From contig OZ242304.1 in NCBI GenBank assembly GCA_965207915.1, positions 1,984,001-2,048,000 of the forward strand: 64,000 bases of DNA, read 5' to 3'. The position numbers were made by a program, and so were the translations under genes. How positions within the stretch are numbered: position 1 is the stretch's first letter; every line of letters starts with the position of its first letter. Shown one piece after another: positions 1 through 9,074 of this stretch. The stretch is from VXNJ01 sp009840625. GTDB taxonomy: Bacteria > Chloroflexota > UBA11872 > VXNJ01. The notes beneath the pieces were generated by a model. That model was not told the DNA's origin. It worked only from the letters and a program-made list of their open reading frames with translations, and made no database searches.

Positions 1-78
1 ACCGCAAGGATTCGTTGGATATTGCCTAAAGCAGCATCCAGGCTGATTGCCTTAGTGCGGGCGAAGAACCTGGGGCAT

Positions 79-2115
79 ATGGCCAACGGGCCGCTGATCC
101 GGTTGCTGCTCATCGTGCCGGCCGCGGTCCTGCTGGCGGGCTGCGAGTTCTTCGTTGCCGCGGTCGCCCCGACCCCCACCCTGGTGGGCTCGGCGTCGTC
201 CTCCAACCGTCCGCTGGTCACCGTGGACCGAGGGACGATCGAGCAGGCCATCCGGGCCACCGGAAGGGTGGTGGCGCGCGAGCGGGAAGACCTCTATTTC
301 GTCTCTGGAGGTCGGATCAAGTCGGTTTCGGTGCGCCAGGGCGAGATCGTCGAAGCCGGCACCCTGCTGGCCGAACTGGAGACCGGAAATCTTGAGTCCC
401 AGGTCGAAAGTGCCCTGGAATCGTTCGAGACCGCCTCGCTGCGGGTCAAGGCTGCCGAACAGGCCCTGGCCAACGATCAGGCGAACTCGCTTCAACAGCT
501 TCTGACGGCCCGCAACGACGTGATCCGCCGGCAAGAGCAAATCAATCTCTCGCTCAACGGCGGAGACCCCGACCTGGTCACCTCGGCGCGAGCCCAGCTG
601 GCGGCCGCCCAGATGGCCTACAGCAACGCCCAGACGAAACTCCAGGTGTTGCAGGCATCGCCCGCCAACATACGGTCTGCAGTCGACTTGGAGCTAAACG
701 CCAGGCTTGAACGCCTGTCTTCGCTCCAGCTTGCGCTGCAGGACCTGGCCGCCGCCGGCCCGCCGTCCGGCGGCGAGGCGCGCGCCGAGGCGGCGCGCCG
801 CTTGGCCGACCTGCGCAGTGCCGTGACGGTCGCCCAAGCCAACGTCCTGCTGGCACAGGAAGACCTCGATCGAATCCGCAACGGCGCCACCGGCGAGGAC
901 CTCGAGCAAGCCCGACTGGTCTTCCGGCGCGCGGAAATCAATTACGAGAACTCGCTCGAGCGCAACTTCAGCGGCGATCAGCGCGAACAAGCCGAAATCA
1001 CCTACAACCTGGCCCTGCTGGCCTACGAGCGTGCGGTCAATCCGGGCGACGAGGCCGACGTCGCCAAAGCCCGCGTAGCCCTGGACCAGGCCCGCACCCG
1101 CCTGGAGCGGGCCCGCGAATCCCTGGCCGATGTGCTGGTCGACGGCGATGAACCCGGCGCGCTTGAGCGCCTCATCGCCCAGGTGCAATCCGAATACGGC
1201 GTCAGGGTTGCCAACGCCCAGCTGGCGGTGGTGCAGGCCCAGCGATCGGTCGATGAGTCCCGCGTGGAACTCTCCAACATCGATGCCGGCCTGGGTTCGA
1301 ACGAGCAGCGCGCCGCCCAGGCGAGCTTCTCCCAGGCCAGCAACAATCTCGCCCGCGCCCAGTCCCGTCTGGCCGAACTCCTTGATCCCCCGCCGGCCGA
1401 CCTGGACGTTGCCCAGAACGCGTTGGATGCGGCCATTTCCCGCCGCGACAACCTGGAGGAGCGTTACGCGCAGTTCGAACGCAAGGAATCGCAGAAGGAC
1501 ATCGACCTGACGATTGCCACCAACAATTTCGACCAGGCCAGGATCCAGCTTGAACGCCTGCAGGCGCAGACCTTCGAAAACCAGATCGTGGCTCCCTTCG
1601 GCGGGGAAATAACCTTCACCCGCGGTCGGGCCGGCGACCAGGTTCAGGCATACCAGGAAATCATCGGGATTTCCAACCCCGAAAACCTGGTGATCGAATC
1701 GCTGATACCGGAGACCGATTTCGAAAACCTTTCGATCGGTCAAATCGTCGACGTCCAGCTGGACGCATTCCCGGGCCGCAACTTCGTGGGTACGGTTTCC
1801 TCGCTGCCGCGCAACATCGTCTCCAACACCGGCCAGACGATCAAGATTCCGGAGACCGAAATTGAAGTGGACTGGGCCGGCGCCGCGGTCGAACTGGGCA
1901 TGCTGGCGCGCCTCAAGGTCACGGTTCAGGTCAAGGATGACGTCCTGAAGGTGCCGGCCGCGGCGGTGCGCCGCGTGAACGCCCGCGAATTCGTCGAGAC
2001 GATCGTCGACGGGCAGCGCCGCAGCCTGCAGGTGACCACCGGAATCGCGTCAGACACCGAAATCGAGATTGAATCGGGCCTTGAAGAGGGCATGGAGATC
2101 TACGCGTCGCCGTAG
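79..2115 (+). CDS. HlyD/MacA-like lipoprotein adaptor of ABC efflux system
   Basis: Membrane-fusion adaptor expected to work with the ABC permease and ATPases encoded just downstream. I start it at the ATG at 79 rather than the in-frame TTG at 22 because 79 gives a clean lipoprotein signal: R8, a hydrophobic stretch, and lipobox L-A-G-C with Cys22 as the lipidated residue. Two half barrel-sandwich (lipoyl-like) motifs lie near residues 78-105 and 498-530. Between them is a very long Ala/Gln/Arg/Glu-rich coiled-coil region, and a beta-barrel and membrane-proximal domain follow. At 678 aa it is far longer than MacA-type adaptors (about 370 aa), and the excess is coiled coil. It ends 47 bp before the permease, so co-transcription is likely. 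The substrate cannot be read from sequence. Confidence 0.85.
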   Translation: MANGPLIRLLLIVPAAVLLAGCEFFVAAVAPTPTLVGSASSSNRPLVTVDRGTIEQAIRATGRVVAREREDLYFVSGGRIKSVSVRQGEIVEAGTLLAELETGNLESQVESALESFETASLRVKAAEQALANDQANSLQQLLTARNDVIRRQEQINLSLNGGDPDLVTSARAQLAAAQMAYSNAQTKLQVLQASPANIRSAVDLELNARLERLSSLQLALQDLAAAGPPSGGEARAEAARRLADLRSAVTVAQANVLLAQEDLDRIRNGATGEDLEQARLVFRRAEINYENSLERNFSGDQREQAEITYNLALLAYERAVNPGDEADVAKARVALDQARTRLERARESLADVLVDGDEPGALERLIAQVQSEYGVRVANAQLAVVQAQRSVDESRVELSNIDAGLGSNEQRAAQASFSQASNNLARAQSRLAELLDPPPADLDVAQNALDAAISRRDNLEERYAQFERKESQKDIDLTIATNNFDQARIQLERLQAQTFENQIVAPFGGEITFTRGRAGDQVQAYQEIIGISNPENLVIESLIPETDFENLSIGQIVDVQLDAFPGRNFVGTVSSLPRNIVSNTGQTIKIPETEIEVDWAGAAVELGMLARLKVTVQVKDDVLKVPAAAVRRVNAREFVETIVDGQRRSLQVTTGIASDTEIEIESGLEEGMEIYASP

Positions 2116-2162
2116 GCGCAACGCAGCGGCTTTGCAAATGACCGGTCGGAGTCGCTGAGGCG

Positions 2163-5021
2163 ATGCTGCTGCCGATGGTGGTCTTTGCCGCCAAACGCCT
2201 GCTGCACAAGAGCCAGCTGATCCTGGCCACCGTGTTGGGCCTGATCATTACCGTCACCCTGGTGACGGCGGTCCCGGTCTTCTCCGACGGGATGTCCGAA
2301 TTCCTGCTGCAGCGCGAGCTCAAGGAACCGAGCGTTGACCGGCGCCAACCCGCCTCTTCGGTCATGCTGCGCCACTTTTCCAGGCCCGAGGTGAACGAAG
2401 CGCCGACAACGGTCGAGGAATTCCTGACCGCCGACAGCTTTTTTGCCCATCGCATCGGCCAGCTGACGGGCATGGATGAAATCTCGCAGGTCACGTACCT
2501 GCAGACCGACGTCCATCCGGTCTTGCCATTCGAGGCCTCGCTGCAGAGCGGACGCCGCGAGCGCACCCTCGAGTACGCGTGGTTCGCCACGGCTTCCGAT
2601 ATCGACGAGCACATCCGGTTCCTGGAAGGTCGGGCGCCGACCAGCGAAGTCGGCTCCATCGAGGTGAACGGCGAACCCGCCATGTTGCTGGAGGTGTCGG
2701 CATCCAACAACTTGCTCGACAAGTTCGGCTATCTCGTCGGTGACCGGATCAAGTTGTTCTACACCGACCAGGACACCGAGGAGGAGCACCCGATAGCCTT
2801 CGACATCGTCGGGCGGTGGGTGCCGACCGATCCCGACAACCGCAGCTACTGGTTCTACAGTCCGATCTCGACGTTCGACCGCGGTGGATTCATGATCAAT
2901 CGCGACGTCTACCTGGATCGGCTGGTCGCCACCTTCCCTGGCATCTTCTACGAGGCGACCTGGTATTCGGACTTTGACCCGGCCTCGATAAGGGCGTCGA
3001 GTTATCGGGCCGTCGCCGGAGGGTTGGTGACGCTGCGGGCCGCGACCAACCAGATCCTCCCCGGGACGAAGCTCGATTATTCTCCGCAGGACGTGATCGT
3101 CAGCTTCAACGACAAGCTGTTCTTCCTGAAGCTGCTGCTGTTTATCCTGGCGGCCCCGGTAGTGGCGATCATCCTCTACTACGTGAGCCTTACCGCCGGC
3201 ATGGTGATCGACCAGCAGCGCAGCGAAATCGCCGTCCTCAAGAGCCGCGGCGTCGGCACCCTGCAGATCGTAGGGGTTTACATAATCGAAGGATTGTTAG
3301 TAGCTGCGATCGCCCTGGGTCTGGGGCCGCTACTGGCCCTGGGGCTGGCTCAGATCATCGGCAAGACTTACACGTTCCTGGTCTTTACCGACCGCGAAAA
3401 CCTGCCGGTGATGCTCACCCAGCAGCACTACCTCTACGCCGCCGGGGCGGTATTCCTGGCGGTCCTGGCGACCCTGGTACCGGCGATCGGGGCGGCCCGG
3501 CTCTCGGTGGTGGAGTTCAAGCAGGATGTCTCTCGCACCCTGGGCAAGCCCTTCTACCAACGCTTTTTCCTCGACGTCCTTATCGTCGGGATCGTCATCT
3601 ACGGCTACATAAACCTGCGCGAACGCGATTCGCTGCTCTCGTTCGGGCCCGGCGGCGAACTGTTCTCGGACCCGCTGTTGGTGGTGATGCCGGTGCTGTT
3701 CATCTTCGCCCTGGCCCTGCTGTTCCTACGCTTCATCCCTTACCTTGTGGCCCTCCTGGCCGCGATCGGCGGGCGCTACTGGGGAGTCGGTATACACCTC
3801 GGTCTGCGACAGATCGGCCGCAGTCCGGGCCAGTACACCAGGCTGGTCCTGCTGTTGGTGCTGACCTTTGCGCTGGGAACGTTCTCCGCCTCGATGGCGG
3901 CGACGATCGACCGCAACATCTCCGACCGCGCCTATTTCGAAGTCGGTTCGGAGGTCCTGTTTGAGGAGACCGGTTTCTGGGACGCCGACAACGGGGTCTG
4001 GATCATCCAGCCGGCCGACTTGCATTCACGTGCCGTCGATGAGAACGGTGAACCGATGCTGGAGCAGTTCGCGCGGCTATGGCATGACGACGACGCCCAC
4101 TTCATTCCGCCGGGGCGCAACCAGGCCGACACGGTCAACGTCTACGGGGTGGATCCGATCCCGTTCGCCAAGACTGCATGGTGGCGTTCGGACTTTGCTC
4201 CCTATCACATCAATTCGATGATGAACGCGCTGGCCGGCGACGAACGCGCCCTTCTGGCCGACCGCTCCTACTTCGGCGACCAGCTGCTGCTTCGACAGGG
4301 CGATCCGCTCACGATCCGCTTCGCGCAGCTCGATCTCGAATTCTTCATCGCCGGCTGGATCGATGATTTCCCGACCCACTACCCCGAATCGGGCCCGTTC
4401 GTGGTCGCCAACCTGGACTACATCCACCGCAACATCGGCGAGAGCCCCTGGAACATCCTGGGGATACCGGCCGAGGGAGTCGCTGTCCCGGATATTGCCG
4501 AAAAACTCTGGGAATTGCGCATCGACCTGCTGCGCTACAACGTGACCGCCCTGACTATCCAGGACTCGCGGGCCGACGCGACCCAGACCGGGACCTTCGG
4601 AATCCTCACGGTCGGGTTCGTGATCTCCACGCTCCTGACCCTGCTGGGATTCCTGCTTTATTCCTTCCTCTCATTTAGGCGGCGCCTCCAGGAATTCGGC
4701 GTATTGCGGGCGATGGGACTTTCGGTTCGGCAGATGATCAACCTGTTCATGTTCGAGAACGGTTTCCTCATTGGAATGGGCACCCTGGTCGGAACCGCGC
4801 TGGGAATCCTGACCGGCAACCTGTTCATCCCGTTTCTGCAGCTTTCGGCAGACCGATTCGCCGACACGCCGGCCTTCATCATCGAAACGGCCTGGGGCGA
4901 CATCGGCAAGATATACCTGGTGCTCGGAGTGGTGTTGGTGGTGGCGGTTCCGGTCTCGATCTGGATGCTGCGCCGGATCCGGATACACGAGGCAATGAAG
5001 TTCGGGGACGAGACTGGATGA
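2163..5021 (+). CDS. ABC transporter permease, FtsX/MacB-type, large
   Basis: Integral membrane permease of 952 aa with two FtsX-like units. An N-terminal membrane segment is followed by a large extracytoplasmic domain (about residues 40-310), three membrane helices (about 315-430), further helices around 470-580, a second external domain (about 590-810), and three C-terminal helices (about 815-940). This long arrangement resembles lipoprotein-release or peptide/drug exporter permeases rather than the 4-helix MacB. The start ATG at 2163 follows a GAGG. The stop overlaps the next ATPase start as ATGA, so the two should be translationally coupled. With the lipoprotein adaptor upstream and two ATPases downstream it forms an apparent four-gene export operon. 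Confidence 0.85.
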   Translation: MLLPMVVFAAKRLLHKSQLILATVLGLIITVTLVTAVPVFSDGMSEFLLQRELKEPSVDRRQPASSVMLRHFSRPEVNEAPTTVEEFLTADSFFAHRIGQLTGMDEISQVTYLQTDVHPVLPFEASLQSGRRERTLEYAWFATASDIDEHIRFLEGRAPTSEVGSIEVNGEPAMLLEVSASNNLLDKFGYLVGDRIKLFYTDQDTEEEHPIAFDIVGRWVPTDPDNRSYWFYSPISTFDRGGFMINRDVYLDRLVATFPGIFYEATWYSDFDPASIRASSYRAVAGGLVTLRAATNQILPGTKLDYSPQDVIVSFNDKLFFLKLLLFILAAPVVAIILYYVSLTAGMVIDQQRSEIAVLKSRGVGTLQIVGVYIIEGLLVAAIALGLGPLLALGLAQIIGKTYTFLVFTDRENLPVMLTQQHYLYAAGAVFLAVLATLVPAIGAARLSVVEFKQDVSRTLGKPFYQRFFLDVLIVGIVIYGYINLRERDSLLSFGPGGELFSDPLLVVMPVLFIFALALLFLRFIPYLVALLAAIGGRYWGVGIHLGLRQIGRSPGQYTRLVLLLVLTFALGTFSASMAATIDRNISDRAYFEVGSEVLFEETGFWDADNGVWIIQPADLHSRAVDENGEPMLEQFARLWHDDDAHFIPPGRNQADTVNVYGVDPIPFAKTAWWRSDFAPYHINSMMNALAGDERALLADRSYFGDQLLLRQGDPLTIRFAQLDLEFFIAGWIDDFPTHYPESGPFVVANLDYIHRNIGESPWNILGIPAEGVAVPDIAEKLWELRIDLLRYNVTALTIQDSRADATQTGTFGILTVGFVISTLLTLLGFLLYSFLSFRRRLQEFGVLRAMGLSVRQMINLFMFENGFLIGMGTLVGTALGILTGNLFIPFLQLSADRFADTPAFIIETAWGDIGKIYLVLGVVLVVAVPVSIWMLRRIRIHEAMKFGDETG

Positions 5022-5968
5022 AAGACTTCACCAGCCACATTGAAACCGGCGAGAGTCTGGTCGTGTGCTCCGGACTGGTCAAGATCTACAAGGTCGCGGA
5101 CCTGGAAGTTGTCGCCTTGCAGGGCTTGGACCTGTCCATCGGGCGCGGCGAACTCATGGCCATCATCGGCAACAGCGGATCCGGCAAATCGACGCTATTG
5201 AACATCCTGGGCGGGCTGGACCGGCCGTCGGCCGGCAGCTGCCGGATGGGGGAATTGGACCTTGTCAACTGCTCCGAGTCCGATCTCGTCTACTACAAGC
5301 GGCATATCGCCGGCTTCGTCTGGCAGCAGAGTTCCCGCAATCTGATTCCCTATCTGTCGGCGCTGGAAAACGTCGAAACCCCGATGATCTTCTCCGGCCT
5401 TTCCGGGCGGGTGCGGCGCGATCGGGCGCGCGAGTTGCTCGATACGGTCGGCCTGGGCGACCGGATGGGCCATAACCCGGGCGAACTCTCCGGCGGGCAG
5501 CAGCAGCGCGTGGCGATTGCGGTGTCGCTGGCCAACAATCCGGACATCCTGCTGGCCGACGAACCGACCGGTGAAGTCGACACCGAGACCGCCCACCTGA
5601 TTTACGACCTGTTCCACGATCTGAACCGCGAGCGCGGCCTGACCGTGGTGGTCGTTTCGCACGACCGCGGCATCGCGAACCAGGTGGACCGGGTGGTGGC
5701 GATCCGCGACGGACGCACGTCCACCGAGACCGTGCGCCGAATCAGCGGCGAGCACACCGACGAGGTCTCGCACGAGGAGTACGTGATCGTTGACGACGTC
5801 GGACGCCTGCAAATCCCGCACGAACACCTCGAACACGCCGGGATCGCCGGACGCGCGGTCGTCGAATACGAAGAGGGTCGGGTAATCATCAAGTCGGCCG
5901 CCAACGGCGACGAAGAGCAGCCCCGCAACGCGCCGCGCCGGACCGGGCTATTCGGCAGGGACCGGTGA
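5018..5968 (+). CDS. ABC transporter ATPase with C-terminal AbrB-like domain
   Basis: MacB/LolD-type ATPase that would power the preceding permease. Walker A is GNSGSGKST at residues 51-59, the signature LSGGQQQ is near residue 157, and Walker B with DEPTGEVD follows near 180. The D-loop reads GEVD instead of the usual GALD. After the ATPase core (about residues 1-235) there is an unusual tail: residues about 252-292 read like a SpoVT/AbrB swapped-hairpin (V-D-D-V-G-R-L-Q-I-P, then a G-I-x-G turn and V-I-I-K), ending in a basic tail. The gene overlaps the permease stop (ATGA) and the next ATPase start (GTGA). The ATPase call is secure; the AbrB-like reading of the tail is by eye. Confidence 0.88.
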   Translation: MKDFTSHIETGESLVVCSGLVKIYKVADLEVVALQGLDLSIGRGELMAIIGNSGSGKSTLLNILGGLDRPSAGSCRMGELDLVNCSESDLVYYKRHIAGFVWQQSSRNLIPYLSALENVETPMIFSGLSGRVRRDRARELLDTVGLGDRMGHNPGELSGGQQQRVAIAVSLANNPDILLADEPTGEVDTETAHLIYDLFHDLNRERGLTVVVVSHDRGIANQVDRVVAIRDGRTSTETVRRISGEHTDEVSHEEYVIVDDVGRLQIPHEHLEHAGIAGRAVVEYEEGRVIIKSAANGDEEQPRNAPRRTGLFGRDR

Positions 5969-6828
5969 GCACCGAAACCGCTACCACCCTGGTGGGCCTC
6001 AAAGGCGTCTGCCGGTATTACCACGCCGGCGAGGCCAACGAGGTCCGCGCCGTCGATCGGGTGGATCTGGAAGTCAAGCGCGGGCGATTCATCACCCTGC
6101 GCGGCCGGTCCGGTTCAGGCAAGACAACGCTCCTGAACCTGGTCGGGGGACTGGACAAGGCGACCGGGGGCGAGGTTTTCTTCGACGGCAAGGCGCTCGC
6201 CTCGCTCAATGACAACCAGTTGACCGAGCTGCGCCGCCACGAGATGGGATTCGTTTTCCAGACCTTCTCGCTGCTGCCGGTGCTGTCGGCATACGAGAAC
6301 GTGGAATTGACGATGCGGATCGCGGGCATGCCGGCCGGCCAGCGCCGCCAACGAGCGCGCGAACTGTTGACGTTGGTGGGTTTGCGCAGCCGCATGCACC
6401 ACCGTCCGTTTGAGCTGTCCGGCGGTGAGCAGCAACGGGTTGCAATCGCCCGGGCGCTGGCCAACGACCCGACCCTGCTGATAGCCGATGAGCCGACCGG
6501 GGCGCTGGACTCGGTGACCGGAATCGAGATCGTACTGCTTTTCCGTCGCGTCGTCGACGAACAGGGCATTACCGTGATCATGGCCACGCACGATCCGGCG
6601 CTCTCGCAGTTCACCGACGACACCTGGCTGATGGAAGACGGACGGCTCAGTCACGCCGAAGGTCCCTTGGACCTGGATCTTCCCGATCTTGTCCAGCACG
6701 TGGAATTTGCCGAACCGCTGCTTGATGTGAATAAATCCCAGCACGATGCCGAGGAACACCTGGGCATCGCCCAGCCCGAAGCCGAACCGGCCGGCGACGA
6801 CCAGTTCCGGCGGCCGGACCCCGAGTAA
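5965..6828 (+). CDS. ABC transporter ATPase, MacB/LolD-type (second of pair)
   Basis: Second ATPase of the efflux operon, 287 aa, starting at a GTG whose GTGA overlaps the stop of the first ATPase. It has Walker A GRSGSGKTT, signature LSGGEQQ and Walker B ADEPTGALDS, followed by a switch histidine in ATHDP, which is the full set for an active ATPase. The C-terminal 60 residues are acidic and show no recognisable domain. One large permease with two distinct ATPases suggests a heterodimeric nucleotide-binding pair, or one ATPase serving another permease; the sequence does not decide between these. Confidence 0.88.
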   Translation: MSTETATTLVGLKGVCRYYHAGEANEVRAVDRVDLEVKRGRFITLRGRSGSGKTTLLNLVGGLDKATGGEVFFDGKALASLNDNQLTELRRHEMGFVFQTFSLLPVLSAYENVELTMRIAGMPAGQRRQRARELLTLVGLRSRMHHRPFELSGGEQQRVAIARALANDPTLLIADEPTGALDSVTGIEIVLLFRRVVDEQGITVIMATHDPALSQFTDDTWLMEDGRLSHAEGPLDLDLPDLVQHVEFAEPLLDVNKSQHDAEEHLGIAQPEAEPAGDDQFRRPDPE

Positions 6829-6840
6829 GCGCGGCCGCGC

Positions 6841-7434
6841 TTGCCGGCGGATGACCAGGTCAGCGGCGGCCGACCCGGCCGGTCGCTGACGGCGCGCAGC
6901 GACCCGGGAACCCGGATAACCGGAGAGCCGGCTGCCAAGACCGACCTGCGCGTCCGCGCCCTGGGCGAAATCGACGAGCTGACGAGCTATCTCGGGGTGG
7001 CCCGGGCTCATAACCCGCACCCCGAATTGGGAAAAATCCTGGTTCGTTTGCAGGAACTATTGCTTACGCTGGGCTGCGAAATAGCCGACCCCGAGCGTCG
7101 CGGCGAGGTGTTTTTGACCGCCGCCGATTGCCGGGCGCTGACTGAAGCGGTCCGGGTTCACGAACGCGCGCTCCCGCGGCTGGTCCGGTTCATCGTCCCG
7201 GGACCGCCCTCGCCGGCGGCCGAACTGCACTACTCGCGTTCGATCGCCCGTCGGCTGGAGCGCAGCCTGCAGTCGCTGGCGGCGACCGAACCGGTGTCGG
7301 AGGCGGCCTTGGCGGCCGCCAACGAGCTTTCCGACCTGCTTTTCGCGCTGGCACGCCGCGCGGCGCACGCCGCCGGCGAAGTCGATCACGAGTGGCGTCC
7401 GCGCGCACCGCTGTCGGATAGCGATCTGCAGTGA
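6841..7434 (+). CDS. PduO/MMAB-type cob(I)alamin adenosyltransferase-like protein
   Basis: Resembles the PduO-type ATP:cob(I)alamin adenosyltransferases, which make adenosylcobalamin. Family-like stretches are the R-V-R-A-L-G-E-I-D-E-L block (about residues 37-48), an R-R-L-E-R segment near 140, and N-E-L-S-D-L-L-F-A-L-A-R near 160, together with the all-helical pattern and 197-aa length. The N-terminal ATP-binding motif, normally T-x-T-G-D-x-G-T, is divergent here (R-S-D-P-G-T), so activity is not assured. The start codon is uncertain: a TTG at 6841 is the first option, and translation could begin a few codons later. It lies 12 bp after the ABC operon. Confidence 0.65.
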   Translation: MPADDQVSGGRPGRSLTARSDPGTRITGEPAAKTDLRVRALGEIDELTSYLGVARAHNPHPELGKILVRLQELLLTLGCEIADPERRGEVFLTAADCRALTEAVRVHERALPRLVRFIVPGPPSPAAELHYSRSIARRLERSLQSLAATEPVSEAALAAANELSDLLFALARRAAHAAGEVDHEWRPRAPLSDSDLQ

Positions 7435-7529
7435 CCGGGTCTCGGCGGATTTCAATTCCAGCTGCCAGCGGCCGTGCGTTTGTGCCGCGCCGCCGGCGGA
7501 CGCGGACCTAGCCTATCCCGTGAGGATGC

Positions 7530-8189
7530 GTGTCGGCACCGATTGCTGGCAACATAGCAGATGCCAACCAGCCGTTCAAACACCCAGTGAACCGTCCGCC
7601 GGGATCGTATTCGACCCTGGAGAGGCTGCTATTGAGCCCCCTGCGGCGCTGCGCCAACCCGGCCTTCGGAGCGGTAGCCCGTCTGCTGCAGCGGGTAGGT
7701 GTCAGCCCCAACGCGGTGTCACTCACCCAGATTCCGCTGGGCGTGGTCATAGCTTGGCAACTCGGGCAGAACCCGATTTTGGCCCTGGCGCTTTTCGTTT
7801 TAGCGCTGCTGCTTGACGGGCTTGATGGCGCGCTGGCCCGCATGAGCGGACGCGCTTCCGGGTACGGAGCGCTGGTGGATCAGGTGGCCGACCATGTCCG
7901 GGAACTTACGGTCATGGCCGGATTTGCGGCCGCGGGGTTGATCTCGGGCGGCGTTGCAACTATGTACGCCGCCGCCTATCCGCTGCTCAACGCCCTGCTG
8001 TGGATCGGCGATCGCCACGGCCGGCCCGCGCGCGTGTCGGCCAAGGTCTGGCTCACCTTCTACCCGTTCTTCGCTCTCTGGGCGCTCACCGGGGTCAACT
8101 GGCTGAATTGGGCGGCTGCCGCGACGGCGGCGCTGTTGCTGCTCTCCAGCGCCTGGCAACTCTGGCTTTTGCGAACGTCACGCCTGTAA
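7530..8189 (+). CDS. CDP-alcohol phosphatidyltransferase family membrane enzyme
   Basis: Integral membrane enzyme of the CDP-OH-P-transferase family, which joins a CDP-activated lipid or alcohol to an alcohol acceptor (phospholipid or related headgroup synthesis). The diagnostic motif D-G-x2-A-R-x8-G-x3-D-x3-D is present around residues 94-117 (D-G-A-L-A-R ... G-A-L-V-D-Q-V-A-D). About five to six hydrophobic segments follow. It starts with GTG at 7530 after GAGG. The product (phosphatidylglycerophosphate, phosphatidylinositol phosphate or another) cannot be told from the sequence alone. It is convergent with the hydrolase gene to its right. Confidence 0.85.
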   Translation: MSAPIAGNIADANQPFKHPVNRPPGSYSTLERLLLSPLRRCANPAFGAVARLLQRVGVSPNAVSLTQIPLGVVIAWQLGQNPILALALFVLALLLDGLDGALARMSGRASGYGALVDQVADHVRELTVMAGFAAAGLISGGVATMYAAAYPLLNALLWIGDRHGRPARVSAKVWLTFYPFFALWALTGVNWLNWAAAATAALLLLSSAWQLWLLRTSRL

Positions 8190-8207
8190 CCGGGGGATTG
8201 GCGGCGC

Positions 8208-9074
8208 CTAGAAGTCGACGACCGCGCCGTCCCTGCCCCACCACAGCTGCCCGCTGAAATTGGCGGCCACGTCGGCAATCGCACGCGCGGTCTCGCCGGG
8301 TCCGTCCATGGATGTGGACTGGTGGTTGATCAACAGCCGCCTGGCACCGGCCTCCTCGGCCATGCGTCCGGCCGATTCGGTCGAGGTCTCCGAAATCACG
8401 CTGGGCAGAGTCCGACCGTGGACCTCGCGGTGGACCGCCTCGATGACCGCCAGGTCGGCATCGCGGCACAGTTCGACCACGGCCTCGCAGGGCGCGGTGT
8501 CACCGGAAAAACCGATTACGCCGTCGTCGGTCTCGAACCGGAAGCCGTAGCACTCGATGTACGGCTGGGCGTGCTTTACCTCCAGCGCCGAAACCTCCCA
8601 GCCGTCTCCGCTGGCCACCGGTCCGGATTCGTACTCGGTCACTTCGACCACGGGCGGCGGGCGCTCGCCCTGCCCGCCGCGCGAGTGGTAGGCGTTGACA
8701 CTCATGGGGTGATTGACGCGCGCAACGACGTCGTACCAGAAAACCCCGCGGTCGGGGCTCCACAGCCGGTCGTGAATGTCCCGGACAGGACTCGGGCCAT
8801 ACACCTTCAAGTCGGGTTCGACGCCGATCGACTGGTCGAATCGGGTCATCAGAAAACAGGGGTAATCGGAGATGTGATCAGAGTGCAGGTGGGTGAAGAA
8901 CAGGTGCTCGATTTCGGTGCAGCTGACCCCGAACTGGTGGAGCAGTTTGTGAGTGGTGGCCGGACCGCAGTCGATGAGGAACTTCTGGCCGACCGCCTCA
9001 AGCAGGAAGCTGGTCCCCCAGCGTTCGATCGTCGGGGTCGGAGTCCCGCCGCCGACTACCCCCAGCCGCGCCAT
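8208..9074 (-). CDS. Metallo-beta-lactamase-fold hydrolase (RNase Z/arylsulfatase-like)
   Basis: 288-aa MBL-fold hydrolase. The metal motif H-L-H-S-D-H is at residues 62-67 and an I-G-F-S-G-D-T-A motif supplies the later Asp ligand; a C-terminal N-H-Q-S-T segment may carry the last ligand. This pattern fits RNase Z/ElaC-like and arylsulfatase-like phosphodiesterases more than true beta-lactamases. The start ATG at 9074 shares its A with the TGA stop of the upstream oxidoreductase (TGATG), so the two genes are probably co-translated. The same-strand open frame upstream of 9074 is a shadow of the oxidoreductase gene. Substrate unknown. Confidence 0.82.
   Translation of the reverse strand: MARLGVVGGGTPTPTIERWGTSFLLEAVGQKFLIDCGPATTHKLLHQFGVSCTEIEHLFFTHLHSDHISDYPCFLMTRFDQSIGVEPDLKVYGPSPVRDIHDRLWSPDRGVFWYDVVARVNHPMSVNAYHSRGGQGERPPPVVEVTEYESGPVASGDGWEVSALEVKHAQPYIECYGFRFETDDGVIGFSGDTAPCEAVVELCRDADLAVIEAVHREVHGRTLPSVISETSTESAGRMAEEAGARRLLINHQSTSMDGPGETARAIADVAANFSGQLWWGRDGAVVDF

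Noticed and set aside
694..1743. 349-codon open frame antisense to the HlyD-like adaptor
   Set aside because: The sense frame has a signal peptide, lipobox and lipoyl motifs; the antisense product shows no domain and no ribosome site.
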